Source: Methanomicrobiales archaeon | Lineage (GTDB): Archaea > Halobacteriota > Methanomicrobia > Methanomicrobiales > JACTUA01 | DNA: 13,877 bases | Assembly (NCBI GenBank): GCA_028679035.1 | Contig: JAJRCL010000078.1 | Span: 1-13,877 of the forward strand | Direction: 5' to 3' | Shown: positions 5,770 to 13,177 of the stretch, piece after piece | How the letters are laid out: each line of letters starts with the position of its first letter | How positions within the stretch are numbered: position 1 is the stretch's first letter | The notes under the pieces: generated by a model | Databases searched by the model: none | The model's input: only the letters and a program-made list of their open reading frames with translations | Told to the model about the DNA's origin: nothing | Translations under genes and position numbers: made by a program

Positions 5770-7395
5770 ATGTCACAACTTACAGGGCAACCCATTTTCA
5801 TCCTGAAGGAAGGAAGTTCCCGCACCCGGGGACGGGATGCACAGGGATCGAACTTTGCCGCGGCTAAGGCAGTGGCAGGTGCCGTACGGACGACACTTGG
5901 CCCCCGCGGGATGGACAAGATGCTGGTCGATTCCATGGGAGACGTCACGATCACCAACGACGGCGTGACGATTCTCAAGGAAATGGATATCGAGCACCCG
6001 GCGGCCAAGATGATGGTCGAGGTGGCAAAAACCCAGGACGATGAGGTCGGGGACGGAACCACCACGGCGGTCGTCATCGCGGGAGAACTCCTGAAAGAGG
6101 CAGAGGATCTGATCGAACAGGATATCCACCCGACCGTCATCGCCCAGGGATACCGGCAGGCATCGGAGAAGGCACAGGAGATCCTGCGTTCCATTGCAAT
6201 CGACGTCAAGCGGTCGGACAAGGAAATGCTGCGCCGGATTGCTGCAACCGCAATGACCGGGAAAAGTGCAGAAATGGCCCGGGATGTCTTTACCGATCTC
6301 GTGGTGAAAGCGGTCTCCATGGTCGCTGATAAAGAGGGACCGGTCGACATCAATAATGTGAAAGTGGAGAAGAAGGTCGGCGGAGCGATCGAGGATTCCG
6401 AGGTTATTGAAGGAATCGTCATGGATAAGGAACGGGTCCACCCCCAGATGCCCCGCAAGGTGGAAAATGCAAAAATCCTTCTCCTGAATGCCGCCCTCGA
6501 ATTCAAGAAAACCGAAGTGAACGCCGAGATCAAGCTCACGAGTCCGAATCAGCTCCAGGGATACCTGGATGAAGAGGAGCGCATGATCCGCTCGCTCGTC
6601 GATAAGGTTGCGAAGAGCGGGGCAAATGTCCTTTTCTGCCAGAAAGGTATTGACGACATCGCCCAGCACTTCCTGACCAAGGCCGGTATCTTTGCCGTGC
6701 GCCGGGTGACGAAATCCGATATGGAGAAACTTGCCCGGGCAACCGGAGCAAACATCCTCAACACGATCGAAGCCGTTACGAAAGCGGACCTGGGGAGCGC
6801 CGGCATCGTCGAAGAGCGCCGGGTAAAGGAAGAGGGTATGATCTACGTCGAGAAGTGCAAGAACCCGAAGGCAGTTTCCATCGTCCTGCGGGGCGGAACG
6901 GAGCACGTCGTCGATGAGATGGAACGTGCCATGCACGATGCGATCCGGGTCGTCGGCGTTGTCATGGAGGACGGGAAAATTGTCGCCGGAGGCGGAGCAC
7001 CAGAAGTCGAGCTCGCCATGCGCCTGAAAGAATTTGCGGCAACCGTCGGAGGTCGTGCGCAGCTCGCGATCGAAGCATTCGCCAATGCCATGGAAATCAT
7101 TCCCCGCACGCTCGCAGAGAATGCCGGTCTTGACTCCATCGACATGCTGGTCGACCTGCGATCCGCTCACGAGAAGGGCAAGAAGAATGTCGGCCTGGAT
7201 GTCATCGAAGGAAAGACCGTCGACATGCTCAGAAAGGGGGTCATCGAACCACTCCGTGTGAAAACACAGGCTATCTCCAGCTCCACGGAAGCGGCATCCA
7301 TGATCCTGCGCATCGATGATGTCATCGCCTCCTCCAAATCTGCCCCCATGGGGCCCCCTGGCGGTCAGCCCGGCATGGGTATGGAAGATATGTAA
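5770..7395 (+). CDS. Thermosome subunit (group II chaperonin)
   Basis: ATP-driven cytosolic chaperonin subunit that assembles into a double-ring folding chamber with a built-in lid. At 541 residues it has normal family length. The N-terminus carries QPIFILKEGSSRTRGRDAQG (about 7-26), typical of thermosomes. The ATP site includes LGPRGMDKM (43-51), TNDGVTIL (62-69) and GDGTTT at 94-99 with the key Asp95. GGGAPE at 407-412 is the conserved equatorial return segment, and the C-terminus is the flexible Gly/Met-rich tail ending GQPGMGMEDM. GGAGG at 5759-5763 is 6 nt before the ATG, downstream of a strong TATA box. The gene appears monocistronic: it has its own promoter, T-tracts follow, and the next gene is on the opposite strand. 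Upstream symmetric elements hint at stress regulation. Methanogens often have several paralogues; which one this is cannot be told from the window, so no subunit symbol is assigned. Confidence 0.97.
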   Translation: MSQLTGQPIFILKEGSSRTRGRDAQGSNFAAAKAVAGAVRTTLGPRGMDKMLVDSMGDVTITNDGVTILKEMDIEHPAAKMMVEVAKTQDDEVGDGTTTAVVIAGELLKEAEDLIEQDIHPTVIAQGYRQASEKAQEILRSIAIDVKRSDKEMLRRIAATAMTGKSAEMARDVFTDLVVKAVSMVADKEGPVDINNVKVEKKVGGAIEDSEVIEGIVMDKERVHPQMPRKVENAKILLLNAALEFKKTEVNAEIKLTSPNQLQGYLDEEERMIRSLVDKVAKSGANVLFCQKGIDDIAQHFLTKAGIFAVRRVTKSDMEKLARATGANILNTIEAVTKADLGSAGIVEERRVKEEGMIYVEKCKNPKAVSIVLRGGTEHVVDEMERAMHDAIRVVGVVMEDGKIVAGGGAPEVELAMRLKEFAATVGGRAQLAIEAFANAMEIIPRTLAENAGLDSIDMLVDLRSAHEKGKKNVGLDVIEGKTVDMLRKGVIEPLRVKTQAISSSTEAASMILRIDDVIASSKSAPMGPPGGQPGMGMEDM

Positions 7396-7405
7396 TAGAA
7401 TCCTC

Positions 7406-7425
7406 TTTTTTTCTCACGCCTTTTT
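7406..7425 (+). terminator. Double T-tract terminator after the thermosome gene
   Basis: Seven T residues (7406-7412) and five T residues (7421-7425) follow the tandem stop codons TAA TAG. The remaining gap to about 7540 shows no gene on either strand. Confidence 0.55.
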
Positions 7426-7541
7426 ACTAATTCCCGGTGAGGGACCAGAATACTCTGCCACCAAGGCGTCTCTCCCGGGTATAATCTCCTGCGTTATCCG
7501 GCTGTTTCGCATCGAGGATAATTAGAGACTTACAATGCAGG

Positions 7542-7555
7542 AAAAAACGAAAAAA
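7542..7555 (-). terminator. T-tract terminator after mtd
   Basis: The minus strand reads two T6 runs separated by CG, starting about 13 nt past the mtd stop. It faces the thermosome terminator in a convergent gap. Confidence 0.55.
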
Positions 7556-7568
7556 GAGATTTTATGGC

Positions 7569-8411
7569 TTATTCAGGCTTGCTGATAAGCTTGGTCTTGG
7601 AGACGATCATGCCGTCCTTCTTGTGGGGCTTGCGGAGGACCGAATCCATACCTTTCTCAATCTCACGTGCTGCATCGCAGAGACCGGCGGCGACCCGCAT
7701 CATTTCGTGGGCGCTGGTAACGATCGGGACATAGTCGACGTATTCCTTGGTCATGAAGCAGCCCTTCACGTTCACTCCGGCGACTGCGGCAGCGATCTCA
7801 TAGGCTGCCCGTGCCTTTGCGAGCGCGTACGGGTTTGAGAATTCTCCTTCTATGGCCTTCTCGGCGGACATCACGATCTTCGGGAGCTCGAGGCTTGCAC
7901 CGGACTTTCCTGCCTTCACCTGGTCGATGACCTTGTCGAGTGCAACCTGCATCTTGCGGAATGCACCGGTGAGTGCGAGCACTTTCACGAGGTTGCCGTT
8001 GTAGTCGGCCATTTCGATGGGGTCAAGGAACTCACGCCGGGCACCAATCATGGAGTCTGCCTTCATGATGATGTAGCCGAACTTGCTTGCCTTCAGTGCT
8101 TCCCACTGTTCCTTCTTCGTGGTGATGTCGTCGGTGATGACAACAACCGGGATCCCGGCTGCCAGGAGCGCTTCACGTGCACCGGTTGGTCCCGGAAGGA
8201 CGCCGTTGGGTGAGACAACAACACAGAAGTCAGGCTTCCATGCCTTCATGTTGGTGACGACGCGGTCAATGTCCTCCGGCTGGAGTTTGGTTCCGCTCGT
8301 TGCCATGAAGGTCTGCATATCCTCTCGGTCGGCTCGCTCATCAAGGAGGAGCTCACACATAACGCCGCTTGCAATATTGCCCAATTTGGCAATTCCTACT
8401 TTAACAACCAT
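7569..8411 (-). CDS. mtd: F420-dependent methylenetetrahydromethanopterin dehydrogenase
   Basis: Cytosolic enzyme of the CO2-to-methane pathway (EC 1.5.98.1) that interconverts methenyl- and methylene-tetrahydromethanopterin, with reduced coenzyme F420 as hydride carrier. The 280-residue protein has the standard family length. Recognisable blocks are the N-terminal VKVGIAKLGNIASG (3-16), the MATSGTKLQPED segment (36-47), VVVSPNGVLPGPTGARE (64-80), VVVITDDITTKKE (88-100) and the KADSMIGARREFLDP region. Mtd is a substrate-specific fold with no nucleotide-binding Rossmann signature, so identity rests on overall similarity. GAGGTG (+ strand 8418-8423 as CACCTC) lies 6 nt before the ATG, and a TATA box is centred about 26 nt before the predicted start site. 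It is divergent from a Tfx-family regulator, suggesting possible control by it. No neighbouring methanogenesis genes are present in the window. Confidence 0.97.
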   Translation of the reverse strand: MVVKVGIAKLGNIASGVMCELLLDERADREDMQTFMATSGTKLQPEDIDRVVTNMKAWKPDFCVVVSPNGVLPGPTGAREALLAAGIPVVVITDDITTKKEQWEALKASKFGYIIMKADSMIGARREFLDPIEMADYNGNLVKVLALTGAFRKMQVALDKVIDQVKAGKSGASLELPKIVMSAEKAIEGEFSNPYALAKARAAYEIAAAVAGVNVKGCFMTKEYVDYVPIVTSAHEMMRVAAGLCDAAREIEKGMDSVLRKPHKKDGMIVSKTKLISKPE

Positions 8412-8446
8412 CTTTCACACCTCGTATTTAGTTTTAACAGGTAGTA

Positions 8447-8476
8447 TCCACACAAAAGAAATATAAACATTGTGGA
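8447..8476. promoter_or_regulatory. Inverted repeat flanking the mtd TATA box
   Basis: TCCACA (8447-8452) and TGTGGA (8471-8476) are exact reverse complements whose axis (about 8461.5) falls on the mtd TATA box. A dimeric protein bound here could block or assist TBP/TFB. The gap is 18 nt and the arms only 6 bp, so chance is not excluded. Confidence 0.4.
8459..8468 (-). promoter_or_regulatory. TATA box of mtd
   Basis: The minus strand reads GTTTATATTT, a good archaeal TATA element. It predicts transcription start near 8438 and a leader of about 27 nt carrying the GAGGTG ribosome-binding site. Confidence 0.65.
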
Positions 8477-8510
8477 ATCCCCTTTTTTCTGACCGGAGTT
8501 AAGGAAAATT

Positions 8511-8519
8511 GTTTAAATT
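8511..8519 (+). promoter_or_regulatory. TATA box of the Tfx-family gene
   Basis: GTTTAAATT is preceded by the purine-rich GGAAAA (8503-8508), as in a BRE-TATA pair. Its centre is about 25 nt before the ATG at 8540, which would make the mRNA leaderless or nearly so. Confidence 0.5.
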
Positions 8520-8539
8520 TCGGAAAGAATATGCTATGT

Positions 8540-8944
8540 ATGAAGGAAAGCCTCCTCACCGATCGACAAAAGGATATCCTGCGGTACAGGAAGAGGGGCA
8601 TGACCCAGCAGCAGATCGCCGACGTGATTGCAACCTCCAAGGCAAATGTCTGCACGATTGAAAAATCCGCCCAGAAAAATATCGCACGGGCAAAAGAGAC
8701 CTTAAAATTCCTCCACACACTGGACGGGATCCCGCTCTGTACGGTGCGGAGCGGGACCGACCTGATCGAGGCGGCAAAGGCAATTTTCCTGCAGGCGGAG
8801 AAGGTGAACATCAAGGTGAAGTATGATACCATCTCCCTTATCAACCGCCTGATGGAACAGAACCCGGAGAAATTCCGTGCCCGGTTTGTGCGCGACGATG
8901 TCGAAGTATATGTCAGCCAGGACGGGGACATATTCGCTGAATAA
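8540..8944 (+). CDS. Tfx-family DNA-binding protein
   Basis: Encodes 134 residues beginning MKESLLTDRQKDIL. The helix-turn-helix (about residues 7-47) includes LRYRKRGMTQQQIADVIA and the recognition-helix stretch SKANVCTIEKSAQKNI, followed by an acidic/hydrophobic C-terminal domain. This is the arrangement of Tfx, first described in Methanothermobacter as a protein binding the promoter region of the molybdenum formylmethanofuran dehydrogenase operon. No signal or membrane segment is present. An ATG at 8531 in the same frame would add MLC. I prefer 8540 because the TATA spacing points to it and family members start near MKxSLLTxRQ; neither has a clear Shine-Dalgarno. The gene is divergent from mtd, so autoregulation and control of mtd are both plausible but unproven here. 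Confidence 0.85.
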   Translation: MKESLLTDRQKDILRYRKRGMTQQQIADVIATSKANVCTIEKSAQKNIARAKETLKFLHTLDGIPLCTVRSGTDLIEAAKAIFLQAEKVNIKVKYDTISLINRLMEQNPEKFRARFVRDDVEVYVSQDGDIFAE

Positions 8945-9036
8945 TAGTCGTCAGTGGGATAGTGCAATCCCGATCCAGCCCACCATCAGACTGGCGAGAA
9001 CGGGCCGCTCACATGAGGCGATGATCCCGGATATGC

Positions 9037-9042
9037 TTTTTT
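9037..9042 (+). terminator. T-tract terminator after the Tfx-family gene
   Basis: Six T residues lie about 90 nt past the Tfx stop and before the ribosomal operon promoter. The stretch 8945-9036 between shows no gene. Confidence 0.35.
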
Positions 9043-9097
9043 ACACAGGTCCCGGCAAGGTGTTTCGACGCACCCATTCGCGCGGATTCCCCATAGG

Positions 9098-9110
9098 TTT
9101 ATATAAAAAT
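9098..9110 (+). promoter_or_regulatory. TATA box of the ribosomal protein operon
   Basis: TTTATATAAAAAT is a near-ideal archaeal TATA element. It predicts transcription start near 9130, with a leader of about 18 nt ending in GAGGT (9137-9141). It is the only strong promoter visible ahead of the SPOUT gene and the seven ribosomal protein genes. Confidence 0.7.
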
Positions 9111-9145
9111 CTCTTCAAGTAATAAGAAGCCTCTATGAGGTAATC

Positions 9146-9184
9146 ATGTGCGTGGAATGGTTGACAACAGGTCGTACAGACTGA
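9146..9184 (+). other. Overlapping 12-codon ORF at the operon start (low confidence)
   Basis: ATG at 9146 opens a 12-residue reading frame (MCVEWLTTGRTD) ending in TGA at 9182-9184, out of frame with the GTG at 9148. It shares the GAGGT ribosome-binding site, 4 nt away, which is slightly close. It may be accidental, or it may compete with initiation of the SPOUT gene. Confidence 0.25.
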
Positions 9185-9990
9185 AAATCGCCATTCCGTC
9201 GTCGTTTACGGTGGAATCAGCAGACCCTAAACTCAGGGCATACAAAGTCGGCCAGGTTGCTCGTGCTGCGAGCATCTTCCGGGTCGACGAAGTCGCCGTG
9301 TACCGGGATCCGGAACATGACGGGTCGCGGGAAATGCTCGCGCTGCTCCGGTACGCCGAAACGCCACAGTATCTCCGCAAACATCTCTTCAAACCATCGC
9401 AGGAACTGAGATATGCGGGCGTACTGCCGCCGCTCAGGTTACCCACGCATAGAGTCCATGCCCCTCTCGCAGAAGGGCAGATCAGAGAAGGAGTTGTGCT
9501 TCGGCGCAACGGGATGACAGAAGACGGATCTGACGCTGCCGCATGGGTGGACGTTGGTGCAACGAGCCCGGTTCCCGCTGCAGAAATGCTGCATACGGGA
9601 AAGCGGATAACCGTCAGGATCTATTCGCGAGACGGAAAATTCTGGTGCACACCAGAGAAATTCCCGGGATATCCGGGATACGCAACGCGGTACTATCCGA
9701 CGCTGTCGGGTCTCATCGACAGGCAGTCACAGGTGATCATCACCTCCGTTGAAGGTGAACGGATCTCCTGCGATCTCCTCCAGAGGCTCCGAAAGCAGCG
9801 ATCGGGTGACATGATGGTCATCTTCGGTTCCCCCCACCGGGGAGTGGGACCGATCCTCGGGGACGAAGGACATGCACTGTCCGAGTTCCCCTGCACCATC
9901 ATCAATGTCGTGCCGGACCAGGGTTCGGCAACGGTACGCACCGAGGAAGCCGTCTTTGCGGCACTCGCACTGATCAACATCATCGAATAG
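9148..9990 (+). CDS. SPOUT-superfamily RNA methyltransferase, MTH1 type
   Basis: Encodes 280 residues of the archaeal/eukaryotic family typified by Methanothermobacter MTH1, a SPOUT-fold protein of predicted rRNA/RNA methylase function (putative uridine N3 methyltransferase; the human relative is SPOUT1). The N-terminal half has LKIAIPSSFTVESADPKLRA and VARAASIFRVDEVAVYRD, typical of the SPOUT core. An inserted beta-rich domain (about 85-175, starting near LPPLRLPTHRVHAPL) resembles the OB/S1-like insertion of MTH1. The C-terminal trefoil-knot cofactor site is VIFGSPHRGVG, with Gly227-Gly232. GAGGT at 9137-9141 lies 6 nt before GTG 9148; ATG 9157 in the same frame is an alternative without a good ribosome-binding site. 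It is the first gene of the ribosomal operon, 18 nt before uL3, which supports a ribosome-related target. Confidence 0.88.
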   Translation: MRGMVDNRSYRLKIAIPSSFTVESADPKLRAYKVGQVARAASIFRVDEVAVYRDPEHDGSREMLALLRYAETPQYLRKHLFKPSQELRYAGVLPPLRLPTHRVHAPLAEGQIREGVVLRRNGMTEDGSDAAAWVDVGATSPVPAAEMLHTGKRITVRIYSRDGKFWCTPEKFPGYPGYATRYYPTLSGLIDRQSQVIITSVEGERISCDLLQRLRKQRSGDMMVIFGSPHRGVGPILGDEGHALSEFPCTIINVVPDQGSATVRTEEAVFAALALINIIE

Positions 9991-10008
9991 ATCGAGGTTG
10001 AAAGAACC

Positions 10009-11025
10009 ATGGCAAAGACAACAAGACCGCGGAGAGGATCCCTTGCCTACAGTCCACGGACCCGGGCGAAAAGTCAGGTCCCGAAATACAAGTCGTGGCA
10101 GGAGAGGGAGGGAACTCCGGGATTACAGGCCTTCGCCGGTTACAAGGTCGGCATGACACACGTGATCATGGTTGACGACCATAAGAGCAGCCCCACAGAA
10201 GGTAAGGATATCGTGGTACCGGTCACCGTTATTGAAGTTCCGGCCATGAAGGTCGCAGCAATCCGCGCGTACGCAAAGGATACCTATGGACTGCGACCCT
10301 TTACCGAGGCATGGTCCGCTGATGCTGACCCGGCTCTCTCACGGAGGATTACGCTGCCGAAGAACCCGGAGACCGCAGAAGGCATTGCGGCTATTGAGAC
10401 AGGAATTACGAAGGGAATCGTCGACGACCTGTTTGCGATCGTGCACACCGTCCCCGGTATTGTCAGCGGGATCCCCAAGAAGGTCCCGGAGCTGATGGAA
10501 GTACGGATCGGGGGAGGAAGCATTCCTGAGCGGTTCGCGTTTGCAAAAGACCTGCTCGGCAAAGAGGTCGAGGTCGGAACGATCATCCAGCCCGGTGCAT
10601 ATGCGGACATCACCGCTATCACGAAAGGGAAAGGAACCCAGGGCCCGATCAAACGGTGGGGCGTGAAACTGCGGAAGAGGAAACACTCCCGCGGAGGCAA
10701 GGAACGGCACATCGGAACGCTGGGGCCATGGCATCCGCACCACATCCGGTGGCAGATCCCGCAGCTCGGCCAGATGGGGTACCAGCAGCGTACCGAGTTC
10801 AACAAACGTATCCTGAAGATCGGGACGAACAGCGACGAGATCAACCCGTCCGGCGGATTTCTCCACTACGGACAGGTCCGTAACACGTTTATCATCGTCA
10901 AAGGTTCCATCCCGGGACCGACGAAGCGGCTGATCCGGATCCGTCCTGCGGTACGCATCGGCGAACACCGTATCCGCATTCCGGCGATCTCCTACGTGAG
11001 CATCGAGAGCAAGCAGGGGGCCTGA
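10009..11025 (+). CDS. rpl3: Large ribosomal subunit protein uL3
   Basis: Binds 23S rRNA near the peptidyl transferase centre and sarcin-ricin loop, and is an early large-subunit assembly protein. The 338 residues have archaeal length. The N-terminus (MAKTTRPRRGSLAYSPR) is basic and extended. The body includes QAFAGYKVGMTHVIM (about 38-52) and DITAITKGKGTQGPIKRWG (about 198-216). The long basic finger follows, carrying HSRGGKERHIGTLGPWHPHH, with Trp241 at the position of the tip tryptophan of eukaryotic uL3. GAGGTTG at 9994-10000 is 8 nt upstream of the ATG. uL4 begins 2 nt after its stop. Confidence 0.97.
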   Translation: MAKTTRPRRGSLAYSPRTRAKSQVPKYKSWQEREGTPGLQAFAGYKVGMTHVIMVDDHKSSPTEGKDIVVPVTVIEVPAMKVAAIRAYAKDTYGLRPFTEAWSADADPALSRRITLPKNPETAEGIAAIETGITKGIVDDLFAIVHTVPGIVSGIPKKVPELMEVRIGGGSIPERFAFAKDLLGKEVEVGTIIQPGAYADITAITKGKGTQGPIKRWGVKLRKRKHSRGGKERHIGTLGPWHPHHIRWQIPQLGQMGYQQRTEFNKRILKIGTNSDEINPSGGFLHYGQVRNTFIIVKGSIPGPTKRLIRIRPAVRIGEHRIRIPAISYVSIESKQGA

Positions 11026-11027
11026 AC

Positions 11028-11777
11028 ATGAAATCTGACGTACGTGGACTGGATGGGAGCGTGGTCGAGGAGATCGAACTTCCGGCCATTTTCGAAGAAG
11101 AATTCCGTCCCGATATCATCAAACGGGCAGTCCTCGCTCTCCAGAGCACACGGCTGCAGCCGCACGGAGTATATCCCTATGCGGGAATCCGCACATCGGC
11201 GCACTCCTGGGGGAGTGGACGGGGCGTGTCGCATGTCCCCCGTATCAAGAACGGGTCACGTGCAGCCCGCGTTCCACAGGCACGGGGCGGACGGGAAGCG
11301 CATCCACCTGTTGTCCAGAAAGTCCTTGTTGAGAAGATCAACAAGAAAGAGAAGAGAAAAGCCCTGTTTTCGGCAGTCGCAGCAACCATCTCTCCGGAGA
11401 TCGTCCGCAGCAGGGGACACGTGTTCACCGGCCCGCTTCCTCTCGTTATGACCGATGCGTTCGGCTTGCTTGAGAAGACTGCGGAAGTCATCAGCGCACT
11501 GTCAGCCGTCGGCGTCTACGGGGACGTTGAGCGTGCAAAGGGCAGCAGGAAAGTGCGTGCCGGCCGTGGTAAACTGCGTGGAAGACGCATTAAACAGCGG
11601 AAAAGCGTGCTGATCGTCACCGCCGACGACCCGCTGAAGGCAGCGTCCAACCTTCCGGGAGTGGACACAGTCAGCGTTTCGCAGCTGAACTGTGAACTGC
11701 TCGCACCCGGTACCATGCCTGGACGCCTGACGCTCTGGACGGTCGGGGCAGTACGGAAGCTGGAGGAGTTCCAATGA
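11028..11777 (+). CDS. rpl4: Large ribosomal subunit protein uL4
   Basis: Lines the nascent-peptide exit tunnel of the 50S subunit. The 249 residues have archaeal length. The tunnel loop is visible at about 46-96 (HGVYPYAGIRTSAHSWGSG, then RGVSHVPRIKNGSRAARVPQ and ARGGREAHPP). The globular part includes KINKKEKRKALFSAVAATI, and the basic patch KVRAGRGKLRGRR lies near residue 180. The C-terminus GRLTLWTVGAVRKLEEF is typical. The ribosome-binding site is the AGGGGG run at 11015-11020 inside the end of uL3. Its stop overlaps the uL23 start by 4 nt (ATGA), so translation is coupled. Confidence 0.97.
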   Translation: MKSDVRGLDGSVVEEIELPAIFEEEFRPDIIKRAVLALQSTRLQPHGVYPYAGIRTSAHSWGSGRGVSHVPRIKNGSRAARVPQARGGREAHPPVVQKVLVEKINKKEKRKALFSAVAATISPEIVRSRGHVFTGPLPLVMTDAFGLLEKTAEVISALSAVGVYGDVERAKGSRKVRAGRGKLRGRRIKQRKSVLIVTADDPLKAASNLPGVDTVSVSQLNCELLAPGTMPGRLTLWTVGAVRKLEEFQ

Positions 11778-12022
11778 AGCTCAAGTACCCCTTCGTTACG
11801 GAAAAGGCAATGATGCTCCTGGAGCGGGAAAACAAGCTCCAGTTCCTCGTCCGCCGTGAAGCCACGAAGGAGGAAATAAAACGCGAGATCGAACGGGCCT
11901 TTGAGAAAGAGGTGACCGCGGTCCGGACCATCATGACGATGAAGGGGGAGAAGAAGGCAATCATCAGTTTCACTGATGAGAAGGCCGCTGAGGAAATTCT
12001 CAGCCGGCTCGGGATAATGTAG
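11774..12022 (+). CDS. rpl23: Large ribosomal subunit protein uL23
   Basis: Small protein at the polypeptide tunnel exit, where signal recognition particle and other nascent-chain factors dock. The 82 residues match archaeal uL23, which lacks the long eukaryotic N-terminal extension. It starts LKYPFVTEKAMMLLERENKLQF and contains the EIKREIERAFEKEV helix and AAEEILSRLGIM at the end. GGAGGAG at 11762-11768 lies 5 nt before the ATG, which overlaps the uL4 stop. Confidence 0.96.
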   Translation: MKLKYPFVTEKAMMLLERENKLQFLVRREATKEEIKREIERAFEKEVTAVRTIMTMKGEKKAIISFTDEKAAEEILSRLGIM

Positions 12023-12032
12023 GTGACCGCAC

Positions 12033-12752
12033 ATGGGACATAGAATTCAGACACAGAACAGGGGCAAAGGCGGACCCTCATACCGTGCACCATCCCACAA
12101 CTACAAGGCCGAGCTGAAACACCCCGGATCCGTCGATGCCATCATTCGCGGAAACATTCTGGACATCGAGCATGATCCGGCACGGCACACCCCGATCGCA
12201 TTCGTGCAGCTCGAGGACAAATCCAAACAGTATGTCCTCGTCGCGGAAGGAATGGGCGTTGGAGACGTGCTGTCCTGGGGCCCGGGAAGCGAAGTGAAGA
12301 ACGGGAATACCCTTCCCCTGGATGAGATCCCTATCGGGGCATTTATCCACAACATCGAAGCCCGCCCCAATGACGGCGGTAAGTTCGTACGGGCAAGCGG
12401 TGTGCAGGCAGTTGTCATGGGTCGATCCGAAGACAACCGCATCGGCGTGCGTATGCCCAGCGCGAAAATGAAGTGGTTCAATGCACGCTGCCGGGCGACC
12501 ATCGGGATCGTTGCCGGCGGTGGCCGCAGTGAGAAACCATTCGTGAAAGCCGGGAAGAAGTTCCACAAGATGCAGAACACGGCATCGAAATGGCCGAATG
12601 TCCGCGGGGTTGCCATGAACGTCATCGATCACCCCTTCGGCGGCGGCGCACACCAGCATGCCGGAAGACCAAAGACCGTTTCGCGGGGCACGCCACCAGG
12701 AAGGAAAGTCGGCCTCGTAGCAGCGAGAAGAACAGGGATCAAGAAGAAGTGA
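12033..12752 (+). CDS. rpl2: Large ribosomal subunit protein uL2
   Basis: Core 23S rRNA-binding protein needed for subunit association and peptidyl transferase architecture. The 239 residues have archaeal length. Signatures are the N-terminal GHRIQTQNRGKGGPSYRAP, the central FIHNIEARPNDGGKFVRASG (about 104-123), and the C-terminal NVIDHPFGGGAHQHAGRP. His200 in the latter corresponds to the conserved His of the bacterial DHPHGGG motif. The end is Lys-rich. AGGTGA at 12021-12026, overlapping the uL23 stop, is the ribosome-binding site 6 nt before the ATG. uS19 follows after 11 nt. Confidence 0.97.
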   Translation: MGHRIQTQNRGKGGPSYRAPSHNYKAELKHPGSVDAIIRGNILDIEHDPARHTPIAFVQLEDKSKQYVLVAEGMGVGDVLSWGPGSEVKNGNTLPLDEIPIGAFIHNIEARPNDGGKFVRASGVQAVVMGRSEDNRIGVRMPSAKMKWFNARCRATIGIVAGGGRSEKPFVKAGKKFHKMQNTASKWPNVRGVAMNVIDHPFGGGAHQHAGRPKTVSRGTPPGRKVGLVAARRTGIKKK

Positions 12753-12763
12753 GGTAGGACGTT

Positions 12764-13177
12764 ATGGTACGAAAAGTCGCAAAAAGAGTCCCCCGAAGGC
12801 GGGAAGAGTACACCTACCGGGGCTTCACGCTCGACGAGCTGAAACAGAAGGGAATGACCGAGCTCGTGAACCTTATGCCGGCGAGGGCACGTCGCAAAGT
12901 CCGGCGCGGATTCACCCGGGATGAGGAGAAATTCCTCACTACCATCCGGGAAGGAGCATCACCGGTGCGGACGCACCTCCGTTCCATGGTTGTGCTTCCG
13001 GAAATGGTCGGCGTCGCTCTTGAAGTCCACAACGGAAAGGAGTTCGTCAAGGTCGAGCTTGCCCCGGAATCACTCTTCCACTATCTGGGAGAGTTTGCAC
13101 TGACCAGGAAACGCGTTACGCATGGGAGTGCCGGTATCGGTGCGACCCGTTCAAGTAAGTATGTTCCCCTGAAGTGA
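12764..13177 (+). CDS. rps19: Small ribosomal subunit protein uS19
   Basis: Head protein of the 30S subunit that contacts uS13 and bridges toward the large subunit. The 137 residues have archaeal length, longer than bacterial S19 because of the N-terminal region EEYTYRGFTLDELKQKGM and NLMPARARRKVRRGF. The core RTHLRSMVVLPEMVG (about 67-81) and the end GEFALTRKRVTHGSAGIGA are typical. The core has Ser in RSM where I would expect Asp in most archaeal relatives; this is from memory. GAGGT at 12751-12755 is the ribosome-binding site. The stop TGA overlaps the preferred uL22 ATG by one base. Confidence 0.96.
   Translation: MVRKVAKRVPRRREEYTYRGFTLDELKQKGMTELVNLMPARARRKVRRGFTRDEEKFLTTIREGASPVRTHLRSMVVLPEMVGVALEVHNGKEFVKVELAPESLFHYLGEFALTRKRVTHGSAGIGATRSSKYVPLK

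Noticed and set aside
5773..7170. A 465-codon open frame on the minus strand inside the thermosome gene
   Set aside because: It is a shadow of the GC-rich codon pattern of the thermosome gene; it has no ribosome-binding site and no recognisable protein family.
8877..9122. An 81-codon + strand ORF overlapping the end of the Tfx gene and running across the ribosomal operon TATA box
   Set aside because: It begins inside a confident gene in another frame and crosses a terminator and a promoter, so it is unlikely to be expressed.
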